Assembly (NCBI GenBank): GCA_016800925.1 | Contig: JABCPU010000064.1 | Span: 62,001-126,000, forward strand | Source of the DNA: Suillus spraguei | Taxonomy: Eukaryota > Basidiomycota > Agaricomycetes > Boletales > Suillaceae | Direction of reading: 5' to 3' | Length of the DNA stretch: 64,000 bases | Shown: positions 22,135 to 34,656 of the stretch, piece by piece | Layout of the letters: each line of letters starts with the position of its first letter | Numbering within the stretch: the stretch's first letter is position 1 | The notes under the pieces: generated by a model | What the model was told of the DNA's origin: nothing | Database searches by the model: none | Seen by the model: only the letters and a program-made list of their open reading frames with translations | Made by a program: the position numbers and the translations under genes

Positions 22135-22717
22135 TGTCATATACCATACTTCTAATCTCAGATCCGACCATATCCGATCAGATCCGATCAATCCCATATC
22201 CGTCCGGTCCACAGATCCTGCCCGGACCACCCATCCGAATGTGCTCACTTCTCGCACCTTAACTCCCTTGTGTATATCTGCGTCTATCTCCTTTCGTCAT
22301 TCCTCCTGTTTCTGGTATTCCGGCTGTGTATATTTCCGTCCTGTGTTACTGATCCGTTTCCTGTGTTCATTTCCGATTCATGCTTACTGATCCGCTGTGC
22401 ATTAACTAATAGACTTCCGTTACACTTCGTACATAGCCCTCGGTCCCGGACTTGCTGATTATCTGTCTTAGATACTTACAGTATATAAACCACTTGTAGA
22501 TCTCCGTAGAACCTTAGTTCGAATATCATCTTAGATTCTACTCATTCTGCCTCCTCCGGACTTAAGCCACTTTCCGCTTTAAGTCACCTTCTGAGACTTA
22601 GGATTGATTCCTATAGTCTATATCTCGGACTCTATCTTCGGATAGTCTATCTCCGTTAGTTTCTAGTTAGGAACTCGTTCCGAAACTAGCCTTAACCTCT
22701 GTCCTCTCCTTACGTTC
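22135..22717 (+). repeat. Family B LTR, 3' truncated
   Basis: Matches the first ~580 bp of the 770-bp B LTR, including the TATA box and AGTTCGAATAT. It stops after ttacgttcc, where KDZ sequence begins. It interrupts the hAT gene at 22134. No target duplication can be assigned because the right end is lost. Confidence 0.85.
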
Positions 22718-25700
22718 CTTGCTGCATTATACTTGGCAGTGAGGGCGTCAATTCGATTGTCAGCATTGTTGATCACACCAGTTGCTCAAGTATTTGCGCA
22801 TTGGCCTTGAATAAACACATCCTTGTGCTTATATAGGTGGTACTTCAAATTGAGAACATTACAAATGTCATTTATAGCATCATTTGCCTGTGCTTCCTGT
22901 AAAACCCACTCAAACTCCAGCAAGCAGTGCTCACAGGGTAGACTAGTAGGCATCGCCAATGGGAGAAGTAGATTGATGTTATGGAATTTCAGTTCAGTAG
23001 CGATGTCATCGGATGAACACAGTCATGACATGCATGGCATATAGAGTAGTTGTACATGCGACCACGTATCAATGCATCGACAGAGGGAATTGATGCATTG
23101 TAAGAGAGTTGCCTGCTGAGAATCTGTGGTGTGTTGTCCGATTTGATGGCCTTCAAACTCAAGACACCACCTGAGACATGTTCAGAACAATTAGAAAAAC
23201 AATGAATGGTTAGCATACTGCTGATCTTCAAGTTCCAACCCTGATGGAATAAGCATTGACTGTGATATGTCATTGTGGAGAGACATAATTGTGCCACATT
23301 CCATTTCGTCACTTTTGGCCTTTGACAATGCTAATCGAACTGATACTTGGGTGACAGCTTAAAGTACTTGATTAGGATAGTTATAATCACACATATAAAA
23401 ACAAACTCACTGGTGACCTTGAGTTCAAATGGATTTGGTTTGGAATGATTAAACTCCCAAGCCTTGATGTCATGCTTCCAATAAGCTAACTGGGTGGGAT
23501 CAAATGCAGGCTCAAACTCATATAAGTCACAGGTGCATTCAAGATGCTCTGGAAAGGCAGCCTGGAGCTTGTGCACAATAGTTTTACCTAAATTAAATGG
23601 ATTAGAAGAATGACAGTTGCAGCTGCATGACAAACCCATTAAGCACACCTTTTTCCAATTTCAGTTGTTGAAATAGTCATCAAGGGTATTACATCTTGAG
23701 CCAGGACCTATCTCATGAGTACTGGTGGTGACTGGGTTGATATCGGCCTATCCATGTTCTGGTGCCTCGCCGTCTGTTCTCCTGACCCCCTTGATGAAAT
23801 TGAAAAAAATATGTTGTCTGACAGCTCAAGACATGCATGGGGAGATGGAACTTTGGAACCAAAAAGTTGATAGTTTTGGAGTTGTGCCCAGGTGGTACTG
23901 CTGAGGGAATGCTGACATGTGTGTCCAGAGGTTTTTGCTCCATTGACATGTAATGTCATAGGAAATATTGATGACTTGGAGGGTAGATGCCAACAGCATG
24001 CTAGAAAAACACATGTAATCCATATTGATGTACCTGTGAATTGGTTTAAAACATATACAACATGTACTATGCAAAAGCTTACCTTTCATCTTGCTGTAAG
24101 TCACTGACTGAGTTCGGCTGTTTGAAGTTATGTCGTGCACAGTCAATGGTACCAGCTCCTGTTGCTGCAAGACCACAGGACACCTTTATATCAGCCAGAT
24201 TGACTGTATTATGGCTTGAACATGTGCTTTTCTAAGTAATCTATGTTAACAATCATCCTTCTTTGATAATTATAACTCACCTCTTGAATTATGTGTCCTC
24301 ATGAATTGAGGAAAGACTTGAATGCTGTCTCTTCGACAAAAAAATGCATAACCGTGATTGAGTCCAAGATCGACAGTGTCTGATAAAACATTATGCCGAG
24401 CGAGTTTGAAATTGGCATTGATTGCTACAAACAGTGCATATAAGAATATGCAATCAAAAAATTGTAAGGAAAGAAAATAATGAACCTATCAAAACTCACT
24501 TTGAATCAGGTGGAGCATTTACCCACTAGGCAAGTTTTTTCCTGGATGGGGGCAAGCTGGACACAGCACCACACATGCACCAGGTTGCATGGCAGTAATA
24601 CTTTCAGGATGATGGCCCTGGCCAAACCATTTCATTTGCTTCAAAAATGCTATTCATGCATCATGCATAGAAGGGATTCATAGTGATCCTGAATTTACTT
24701 ATTAGTTTTCTGGTAGATAAGTTTGAATCAAACATACCTTGGGAATGTGAATGCCTGTATTGTCAGTCAAACATATGATAGTGTGATAAAACTCAAGGGC
24801 AGATGACTTTGACTCAAAACATAGGATTCAAAAGTATTTGAGTGCCCAGAATGTTGCAGCAGTCTTGGGCCTGATGGTTGTTGCAGGAAACAAGTGGACT
24901 CATAAAAGTTGGGTGACATGAGGTTGAGCAATTTTGCATCCACAGAAATTCAGCCCAATGGCATAGTCCCCATTGACGTCAATGACAACAAAATTGTCAT
25001 TAGAAGCCGGAATTGGGTTGTTGCATTGAATGCCAATGTGATGTCCGAGTTGAATGCATAGGCCAAGGGATTTGAGTGACGTCTTTTCAAAGAAAGAACC
25101 ATTCCAATACTACATTACATCTTGTGAATATGTTATCAGAGAGAGTTGAATAAAAATTTGACATCCCTCAATTTGGTGAAATAGTTGCCACTGATATGTG
25201 TGTAGGACACATTGATGACACACTAGTTCAGTACTATGGCAATCCCTGCATCTATACAATGGTGATTCATTACTGCTGTTACAGCTATATGTACCCTTAT
25301 TCATTTTCCATTACTTACATCATTTCTTTTGTTCTTGTTTGATTTATCATATGCATATGCTAAATCACTGACTTGTGCACTTCAATGTGCTTGTATGATA
25401 CATGCCTTCCTTATTAGGATACACAGTTATATTCCCATGGTTACATGGTCTGTGCGCACATACGGCTCTATTTAAGCACAGTGTACTACACTTGTATTCC
25501 CTACTTTAATCTTACTGGGTTTTACCTGCATTCCTCTTCGCTAAGGACCCCCAATCCTTAGTTGTCTTGAATCATCTCTAAGTCTAAGCACTCCTTAGCC
25601 TTAGTCTCTATTCTCGTAGAACCTCTTAGACTTGTCTTTGAGGCTGAACCCTTGATCGTACCTGGAACTAGTTCCTTGTACTTTTCCCAGCAGACCATCT

Positions 25701-26040
25701 GTGTCTTTTCACTGTTGCTCGTGATTCCACCCCAGTTCATAACAACTGCCACAGAAGCAGGTATCCTGGGTGTCACTTCCACAGCCCTCCAAACAAATGA
25801 ATTCTTCAAGAAAAAGTTCAGTGTCAGAGTGCCATACACGCAGAGGATCATCCTATGAAAATCAACAATCAGATTTAAACAAATCATCAGGCAATAATAG
25901 TACCCCTGCTGTTTATTTCTATCTGATGGGCTCCTCAGAAATTTCACTGAGATAGTCATCAGTAATAGGTTGGATATCTGAATAAATCAAACTCATTGAT
26001 AGTTGAATAGTCAACTACCATGTCTTCTTCCTGGCATCAT
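22718..26040 (-). pseudogene. KDZ transposase with CxC2 cysteine cluster, decayed
   Basis: KDZ (Kyakuja-Dileera-Zisupton) proteins are fungal DNA transposases. From the N-terminus: DDPLRVWHSDTELFLEEF near 25840; the CxC2 cluster (CFCGS, then RCRDCHSTELVCHQC) split by a solo LTR; GLCIQLGHHIG near 25050; YDITCQWSKNLW near 23950; VPKFHLPMHVLSCQ near 23840; RTDGEAPEHG followed by a stop near 23740; and ESQLRE-like helices ending at 22718. These blocks follow the order of Agaricomycete KDZ genes. Several stops and frame changes are present, and the far C-terminus is cut off at the junction with the B LTR fragment. Introns are likely but were not all placed. Confidence 0.85.
25277..25744 (+). mobile_element. 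Solo LTR, family A, in the KDZ CxC2 region
   Basis: 468 bp with tgttac and ataaca ends. Target duplication is actgc at 25272-25276 and 25745-25749. Removing the LTR and one duplication rejoins the frame across the cysteine cluster. Confidence 0.93.
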
Positions 26041-27090
26041 TTTGAGGAATCAGACACTGTATAGTAGGCAGTAGAGACAGAAAGGTGACCAGTCGAACAC
26101 TGCTCAAAGCTAGCATGTTTTTGCTGGTCCTTCTCATGTTTTTCTTCGAAGATGTCATTTGCTAGATGCTGTGCTGCCCTATTATGAGCATAAAATTGCT
26201 GATGGTATTGCTCGAGCTCAGTGCAACACCTGTTTTTGTTGGATATCATAGAGAAAAATGAAAGCAACACAGGGGTTCAAATGTTCACAGTTGGCAAGGT
26301 GTTGGACTGTCAATAGCATGCACACCATGTTACAAAAGAACATTGCAAACATCAATCAAATCCTAACGCCTTTCTGGTATAACAGCTCCCCCAAAACCTA
26401 AGCCTCTGTAAGTCCCAAAGTACCATTGAACAAAACCAGAGTTAAGATGTCCTCTAAATAAGCAAGTACAGTCCTTAAGAAACATGTGACTGAGTCTGTA
26501 GTATGCCACTTGGGCAAGATACCACAAAAATGTAGTATTTGATCTTGCATGGGAATCATATCATCTAAAAGATTTTGTACCTTTGTCATAGCATTTTCAA
26601 TGATAGTAACATCCCCCTCGGTTGAGCAGTTGTCAACGAGCAGACCCTTGGTATAGAGAAGTAAAATGTCTTTGGTGAATGAGATCAGGTCATTGCCGAT
26701 CAACTCCAATATTTGATACTTGATATGTTTGATGGTGAGTAAACATTCCGGAAGATCAGATCTGTGTATGTTAATGCTGTGTTTCATCTATTTATAAACA
26801 AACATATGGCTCATATTTATCACTTTCTGATGAGTGATGGGAATCATTGTTGGACTCTGACTCAGATCCATCTTCAGTGTTAGTCGGCAAGGCTTTTGCA
26901 AGAGCCTTGCAGAGGTCTTTTGAGAACTTTGCCTCTGCCTGTTCTTCCTTGCTTTTGAAGCTACAGAGCTCTCAGCGTCTCTTCAGAATTGTATCTCTAT
27001 GTCTTACCATGATTGGTTAGGAAGATCGGAAACAATAACATTGAAAAGGCTAAACTTACTTGGTGTGATAGTGCGCCTGCTTTTCACATG
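26041..27090 (-). other. Unrecognised coding-like debris
   Basis: Minus-strand frames at 26037-26270 and 26398-26787 and a serine- and acid-rich segment near 26830-27000 look protein-like (helical, with GT-AG-like borders). I cannot assign a family. They may be exons of one gene upstream of the KDZ gene or part of the same transposon. Confidence 0.3.
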
Positions 27091-27099
27091 CAGCAGCTA

Positions 27100-28045
27100 T
27101 TTTTGCTTGAGTTGTTTTATGAATAGCAGTGAAACAAAGAAACTACTGCTGGCCTAAGTATAAGCACAACAATAATCCTACTGAAGGTGCAAGTGAGATG
27201 TTCCACCCAAGAGGACTGTGATAGAAGCAATTCCTTCAAAGTTAGTGTGAAGGGAACACAAAAGAACTAATAAAAAGAAAGACTTCAGTCGCCGGAGTTA
27301 ATGGCAGCTGCAGTATGTCAGCAGTACTAGCGTGGTGTCAGTGGTACTTGCATGGTATTGATAGCTGTAGTGGTGTAATGAACAAACTCATGCTGAGCTT
27401 GAAACAGCATATTTTCATATAGGTGTCAAATGGCTATCATTATCCTTACCACTCAGCTTCACTGTCCCTTGCTGTGACATTTTACCATGTGTTACCCCTA
27501 TCTGCCGGTATTGTTCTGCACTCTGGAAGCCCCATTGCAGCTTAACAGCTGTACTATGGCAACTTTCCCATGAAGCGGTGATCTTTGGGAACCTCCAAAA
27601 ACCAATTAGGCATCCTCAAGCAAGATTTACTGTCCATTCTATGTCCATCCAGTCTCGCTGGTACGTGATGTTTTGTAAAGTGTAGTGCAGTCTTATTACA
27701 TGTCTGCTGCATGTTTATCCTATCCCTTCCATTTCCGTAGCTATTCTTTCATATAAAATTCCTAGGTACCTGTACCCATTCCTTACTTCCCTCCTATAGT
27801 ACCAATAGTACTTGGGAATAGTCACCACTACTGTCACTACTGAATAAAGTCCTTTACTGAAGTCACTGTCTCTTAAGAATTGCTTTACTGCTGCATGCAC
27901 CACCACTCTTTACCACTTTCCTGTGCTTCACCACTTGCACTACCACTTGTTTACCGCTGTAATGAACATATTGGCGCTGGGCTTAAAACCCTATCTTTTG
28001 ACACTCGTCTCACGTCTATAGGAGTTACTACTTGTCCATGGCCGT
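27100..28045. repeat. Cluster of family C LTR fragments in both orientations
   Basis: Three pieces lie end to end: about 27100-27373 (minus sense, like the right end of 2863-3790), 27374-27957 (plus sense, tgtaatgaacaaactc type), and 27958-28045 (plus sense, tgtaatgaacatattggc type). The last piece continues at 36932 beyond the inserted C LTR, to about 37005. Confidence 0.65.
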
Positions 28046-28532
28046 TGTAAAGATACAACCTAGCTTGGGCTGTAGATAAACCACTCCCTAAACTAGTATG
28101 TTAGTCTTGCGCACCGTCTAGTCTGCCTCACTTGTAAGAACAAGAGCGTTCGATCCTAAAGGGGGATGCCTATTTAGTATGGTCAAGTTCGAGTCTAACT
28201 TATTTGCGAAACAAGCGTCGAAGTCAGCGGTAAGTTGCCGCGGTCAGCGATGATACCGCCGGAACTAGTGTCGTGCGTAGCGGTGCTACCGTTGTCGAGA
28301 TAAAGTCAGTAACAGTTGCGTCTAGCGAGTGATGTCGAGCGGTGGTCTCAGCGGTAGCGGTAAGGTTGCGAGCGGTGCAATGAAACAGTAAAGAAGTCCG
28401 TGGTACTTTCAGCAGTAAAGTAGCGGAGTGTGAGAAGTTCAGTCAAAAGTAACAATCAAAAGTCCAGCGGTAACGGAGAACAAGCGTGATGTATTAACGA
28501 GTGGTAAGGAAACTTTAAAGACCAAGTCCACT

Positions 28533-29003
28533 TGTTACGACTGAGGTGGTGTCACCAGCGACAGTGAAAAGACACAGTCGGTCTGCTGAGAAGTTCTACA
28601 ATGTCCAGAAGAGGACAAGGTGAAAGTACAAGGAACATGTTCCGAGTATGATCAAGGGTTCGGCCTCAAAGACAAGTCTGAGAGGTTCTACGAGAATAGA
28701 GACTAAGGCTAAGGAGTGCTTAGACTTAGAGACGATTCAAGGACGACTTAGGTTGGAGACCTAAGCAAAGGGAGTTCCAGGTAAAACCCAGTAAGATTAA
28801 AGTAAGGTATACAAGCGTAATACAACGTGCTTAAATAGGCCAATATGTGCACATGGACCAAGAGAGACGTGGGAACGTAAATGTGTATCCAAAGAAGGAA
28901 GGCAACTATAGTACAGATGCATTGAGCATATGAGTTGGAGTCATGTTACGTAATGTACAACGTAAGAAGAAGAGAATGAATAGGGGCACGTACAATTGTA
29001 ACA
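28533..29003 (-). repeat. 3' LTR of element A
   Basis: 471 bp reading tgttacgactgaggtgg on the plus strand and ending aattgtaaca. Confidence 0.93.
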
Positions 29004-29035
29004 TTACCCCCTTTTTACACGTAAAGTCACCAACT

Positions 29036-30505
29036 TTACTCGTCCTGGTTCGCATAATAAACAGGATCATCACTATACTCATAGTCCTCATCAGTGAAGG
29101 ATCCACTCCTCATATACGTGGCTTCTTCAGCACCGGCGCGCCGTTTAGAGTCCCTCCTTTTCTCTGCTTGAATGCGTTCATCGTCGAGCTGTCGTTCCCA
29201 AGAACGAAGTGCATCATAGAATCCATCATCTTTCCAAGTTAATGTAAAGGGGGGAGTCCCGACTTGTTGAGGGCAATAAATGGATAGATGGGTAGGCGAC
29301 CAGTATCTACAAACCTTGCACTGGTATTCTGCACAGTTCTTTTGACGATGTCCAAGTAGTCCACAGACGCAACATTTCATGTTTTCATTGGGATTGGAAA
29401 TAGACTTGTGTAATGGTGATGGTGAAATGATGGGTTTGGGACTAGTGGATCTGGCGCACTTCTTCCCTTTCTGCCGTCTCATATGTTTCAAGGCAAGGGT
29501 GTTGTTGTGCCTGAGCTGTGCCTGCTGGGCAGGAGAGAGAGAGTATGCTGACGTTGGGAGATCAGGGGTGATTCCTCATTCGGCAACCACAAGAAGTTCA
29601 TCAGAAGAAGAGGGGGAGGTTATGCCGAAGTCTTTTACTAAAACTGGCGAGACAGGATCCATTGGACCAAATGATGACGGAATAGACATGGGAGGGTGAA
29701 TGTGAAGGTCGCGAAGTCGAGGGCCGAGTGCTATTAATTCAGAAACAGGAATTCCTAGTCTCTTTGCAGCTTCACACTGCTCTTCTGTGCAAGGCTCATA
29801 TAGCCACATGGGATGATCATGGGAGACTATGACGGGGGGCAGTGAAGTCGATTGTCCGATAGGGGATGGGGTTCATGGAGAGGCGAGATCGACTTGCGTT
29901 TGTTGCAGATCAGTAATGGCTTCTTCGACTAAGTTTCTAGCCGCTCTAGTTTCAGCGACTGATTGCTGGATTGTTTCGACAACCGCGTTGGTGAGCTGTC
30001 CGATCTCTTGGACAGCAGTGCATAAGCCAGCAAGGGCATCAATACTAGAATACATGCACGAAGAAGAGGGTGCTGGAATAGGAAGTGGCGTATCTTCCTG
30101 CGGAGAGGGAGGTCGAGCAACACCTGCTCGGCATTTGGTTACGATGTGAATAGCTTCTTCAACATTGCTTTTAAAAGAATTGGGAAGCAACAGCATAGCA
30201 TAAGAACAAATGCGTTTTTGAAGATGAAGGAGATGATGGCGGTACGTGATTTCTGTGGTTTCGTTGGCAGTAGTTTCAATGAGGGCGGCAGTGCGAATGA
30301 TGTTGACGAGGAGTAGAGCGGGGAAGGCGCCTCTTTCAGTGAGGATTCTTTCAATTTCGAGGGTGTGTCCTTCGCATAGAAGGGCGGCTTCAATGTAGGA
30401 AGTGTTGTCAATTTCAGTGGTAAGGGTTCCGTAGTTTTCTGCGTCGGAGTTGGAGTCATTGTTAGCAACAGTGACAGGGGTGATGTATGCAGTGGGGAAG
30501 GACAT
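29036..30505 (-). pseudogene. Extra ORF (ORF3) of element A with CCHC zinc knuckles
   Basis: Same strand as gag-pol, between the chromodomain and the 3' LTR. One frame runs from the ATG at 30505 to a stop at 29036, about 490 codons, broken by two TGA codons (near 29873 and 29576) that could derive from CGA. The N-terminal 210 residues look helical (SYIEAALLCEGHTLEIERIL). The middle is proline-rich. The C-terminus has a CCHC knuckle (CCVCGLLGHRQKNC) followed by a variant CX2CX6HX4C motif (CKVCRYWSPTHLSIYC) and an acidic end. Gypsy elements normally carry an env-like or no gene in this position. A second Gag-like or RNA-binding accessory protein is one reading; the function is unknown. Confidence 0.65.
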
Positions 30506-30560
30506 TTGGAACAGTGTTAGTTGATCAAGTGCTTTGTGCGGTTGATTGACTGAAGAATAA

Positions 30561-33500
30561 TCAGAGGGAGTGCTGCTTTTTATAAGCGTTCAGAATTCGA
30601 GCGGAGTTCTTCAAGTTCTTTTCTGGGAGCCATTCGTTATCTCCCGATGAATATCCTTCCCAGGAAACAAGATAGCGTCGGCGAGTGCCGGTTCCTTTGT
30701 GGGAAAGAATTGCTTCTATTTCATATTCTTCTTCTTCTTCAATGATATCAGGTGGTGGTTCGGGGAAGTTCGGACCGTGTACGTCCGTTTTGCTATAGGA
30801 CAATAAGACGAAAGCGTGGAATGTAGGATGAATTTTCCACTGTGGAGGAAGTTTGAGTGTGAACGTGATGGGAGATAAGACATTGATGATCGGGAAAGGC
30901 CCGTATCGTTTTGGCACAAGTTTCCTCGATGGGAGTTTGAGTCTAAGATTAGCGGCAGACAGCCAAACCTTATCTCCGATCTTCCATGGAACTTATCTCC
31001 TCGGGATCGTTCGGCCATTGTTTGCATTGCAATGTTATGGCAGGCGATTGCTTCTTCTCTTATCTTCTGCAGGGATCGTACTCGATCTTCTGCTGCAGGG
31101 ACAGATGAATCAGGGATAAGATGAGGGAGAGCGTGTGGTTCGTATCCCATCATTAGATAAAAGGGTGATGCATTCATTGCATCGTGTTTTCGGTGGTTAT
31201 GGACGAATTCAGCGATTGGCAGGTGTTCTACCCAATCTTCGGGATTGTTACAGCAGTAGATGTGTAGATATGTTTCAAGTTCTTGATTAAGCCTTTCAGT
31301 TTGACCATCAGTCTGAGGGTGATAAGCCGTGGATGGAGCAATGACGTAGTTGAGAAGTCGGGCAAGCTCCTTAGAGAAGCGAGATAAGAATTGCGGGCCT
31401 CGATCCGAAATGATTTTGTCATGGAGTCCAAATCGACGGTAAACGTGTTTCAAGAATAGTTTAGCAATGCCTTCGGAAGTAATGGTTTTCAGACAAGGGA
31501 TAATAATTACCCCCTTCATAAGGCCATGGTTTACCACGACCATGATGCTATCAAAGCCCCCGGAGACAGGAAGATCAGTAATAAGATCGACAGAGACCTG
31601 AGAGAAAGGGCGAGTTGCAGAGGAGGGTATCGGGGCAAGTGGAGGTCAAACAGGATGTGTGTCGGCTTTCATTTGCTGACACAGGGCGCAACCCTCGACG
31701 TACTTCCGAATATAAGACCCCATAGTGGGCCACCAGGCTTCCCGTTTGACGAGTTCTTCAGTTTTGAATCTTCTGGGATGTCCTGCGGTAGAATGATCAT
31801 GATACCTTTTTAGGATATCGGGACGATGTGCTGGTGGAATGTAGGCTCGATTCTTAAAATAGAGGACGTTCTCCTCAATCTTCCAGTCAGAGAGTGCCGA
31901 CTTCATAGGAGGAAGACACATGCCATCAAGGGCATCAGATGCTGTTTTGAAGACAGGGTCATCGAGGGGGTCAGAGGATGATAAAACATCCTTTAGGTCG
32001 GTGTCAATGAGACGAACGAATAGAGTGTCAGGGAGGAGGGTCTGGTCCTCATTATTGTCTTTGCCAGAGTCATAGTCGGGCCGGCGAGATAGTGCATCAG
32101 GTACTGCCAATTTGGTACCTGCAACGTGATGCAGTTCGATGTCGTAAATAGACAAGATGAGTTGCTAGCGTGCTTGGCGACGGGTAAGCTTCTGCGCACT
32201 TCGAAAATACAGAAGGTTCTTGTGGTCGGTAAATACTAAGACAGGGTGCGGGTTTCCTTCAAGATAATGACGCCATTCATTCAATGCCCGGATTACGGCA
32301 AGGAGTTCCTGATCAAAGATCTGATAATTGCGTTCGGCGGGGTTCAAAGACTGTGAGAGATATGCACATGGGTGATAGACACCATTCTCATCAGTCTGCA
32401 GAAGAACTCCGCCAGTTGCTATGAGCGAAGCGTCGGTGGCAATAGCAAATTGTCAGGAAGGATCAGGGTTGCGGAGTACTGGTTGGGATGTGAAGTGTCG
32501 TTTCAATTCTTCGAAGGTGTCCATGCATTCGGTTGACCAATCGAAAGCCTTATCTTTCTTTGTTAATTCGATGAGGGGTCGGGCGATATCAGAGTAGTGG
32601 GAAATGAATGTGCGGTAGAAGTTGCAAAAACCGAGGAATGACCGAACATCTTTTACAGATTTCGGAACTGGCCATTTGGAGATTCCCTTAGTCTTGGCGG
32701 TATCCATAGCAACTTTTCCGGGGTGAATTATCATTCCGAGGTACTCCACTTCTTCTGCATCGAATGTACATTTCTCCGGTTTCAAGAACAGATGTTCCTG
32801 TCGTATCTTCATCAAAACCCGTCTTGTTCGTTCACGATGTTCTGCCATAGTTGTAGAGAAAATCAGGATATCGTCCATGTAGATAACCATCCATCCTTCA
32901 TTGATTTCCTGCTGGAAGGTACGATTCATATATGCTTGGAAAGTTGCCGGAGAATTGCAGAGGCCAAAGAACATGATGTTCGGTTCAAAGAGGCTGAATT
33001 CCGTAGTAAAAGCAGCTTTCCAGCGATCATCGGGATGGATGCAAATATTGTTATAGCCGGACCGGATATCCATTTTCGTAAAGAACTGTGCATTGTGAAG
33101 ACGTGCGACAAGGGAGATGGGGAGTGGGAGCAGATAGGCGTTCTTAACCGTCCAATCATTGATGTAGCGATAATCTTGACAGGGACGCAATTCTCCACTC
33201 TTCTTTCCCACAAAGAAGAAGCCACTGGCTTGAGGTGACTTCGACTCTGAGATGAAACCTTTTGCAACATTTTCATTGATAAATGTTTTGACGGCAGCGT
33301 GTTCTTTCTCCGATAGCAGGTAAACCTTAGACGTGCGAGGAATAAAACCGGGTTTAGTATCGATCCGATGATCAATGCCAGGGCGTTCAGGGGGTAGTTT
33401 GTTTAATCCGTCTTTAGCAAAGACGTCTGCAAAGTCGTGTAAATAGTCCAGGACCAATTCTTCGAAGGAATTCTTTTTCTTTTCCTTCTCATCCGTGGCA

Positions 33501-34530
33501 AATTCCTGAGCTTTGTTACTATATTTCGGAGGAGGAAGGGAGATTGTGGAATAGTTGGGGAGTTGTTCGAGTCGGGAAGTTCCATCATGTGTGAGAGGCG
33601 TGTCCATGGATACTTCCTCTATGATTCTCATGCTAACTCCATCGGTATCATATTCCACAAGGAATTCTCCATCTCCAAGCTCGTAAGAGGAAATTTCTCA
33701 CATTTCTGGTGCATGCCAGACATCTTGCATGGTGTTGAATTGGTCATCATCCTCTGTTGGGATCAACGAGGGCATGAGTTCTTCTTCGTCGGGGATTTCT
33801 TCAATTGAAGCTGAAAGAGTTTTCGGGGGGACATAGAACTTGGATAATTTCGGTACATTGGTATCTCGTCCTGGGATTTCTTCTTCTGCTTTTCTTTTCC
33901 CATACTTCTGCTCTTCTATTGGCCGTTGCTCAATAGGTTCTTGTCCAGCCCGATGCTCGGGTTCAGATTCATTCTTGTGCTTTTCTGCGTGGGGAATCGG
34001 TGATACTGGTCATGGCAGTTGTACACAGGGAATGGGGTCAGTGGTGTGCGGTGTTTGTACTTCCGGTTCAGGATCTTTAGAAATAGAAGGGATTACGAGG
34101 GGTCTCGGCAGTCAGGAATATTGCCATTTCTTAGAATGACAATTGAAGGCTGGAGGTAATCCATTCTTCTTTCGATCCATATCCATATCAATTTCAATTT
34201 CATCTGATTTCGTCGTTCGAGGGAGAGCTAATGTTTCAGCAGCCCAATCTATACTTGGGTTCATTGCTCATAACCACGGAATTCCCAGAAGGATTTGATC
34301 TCTTCTTCCTAGTTTGGTGATATTGAATTTTCCATACATGGTTCGTTCATCAATTTTGACCACTAGGAGGCAGTAGTGCGTGATTGGTCCTCTTTTGATA
34401 AGAGTTCCATCTGTTGTAGTAACTTGAAATGGTGTTTTGAGTTTTTGTCGTGTGATTTGATGGAGTTTCACAAATTCTTCAGAAATGAATGTTCCTGCTG
34501 CTCCTGAATCAATAACGGCGGTGGTGTCGA
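30561..34530 (-). pseudogene. pol: Pol of element A (protease to chromodomain), several stops
   Basis: Right to left: protease (AVIDSGAAGTFISEEF near 34510), reverse transcriptase within 33658-32453 (MVIYMDDILIFST), RNase H ([10 protein letters not shown] at about 32230), zinc-binding motif (HDHSTAGHPRRFKTE and CALCQQ near 31700), integrase core in 31543-30716 (SDRGPQFLSRF, HPQTDGQTERLNQ), and a chromodomain (EEEEYEIEAILSHKG, YLVSWEGYSSGDNEWLP) ending at 30561. Stops in the main frame include one after IPWL near 34264, a TGA near 32451 and a TAG after LTRRQAR near 32163 where W is usual. A frame change lies near 30940. It is dead but complete in domain order. Confidence 0.92.
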
Positions 34531-34656
34531 CGGATTTTAAGCGAGTACGCGAGTGAAGGGTGATAGGGACGCGAAGTTCTTTTCTTTCACCTACAGCGCG
34601 TACAAGTCTTAGTAATACATTGGGAGAAACATACGTCGAATCTTTGTTTCTCCAAG

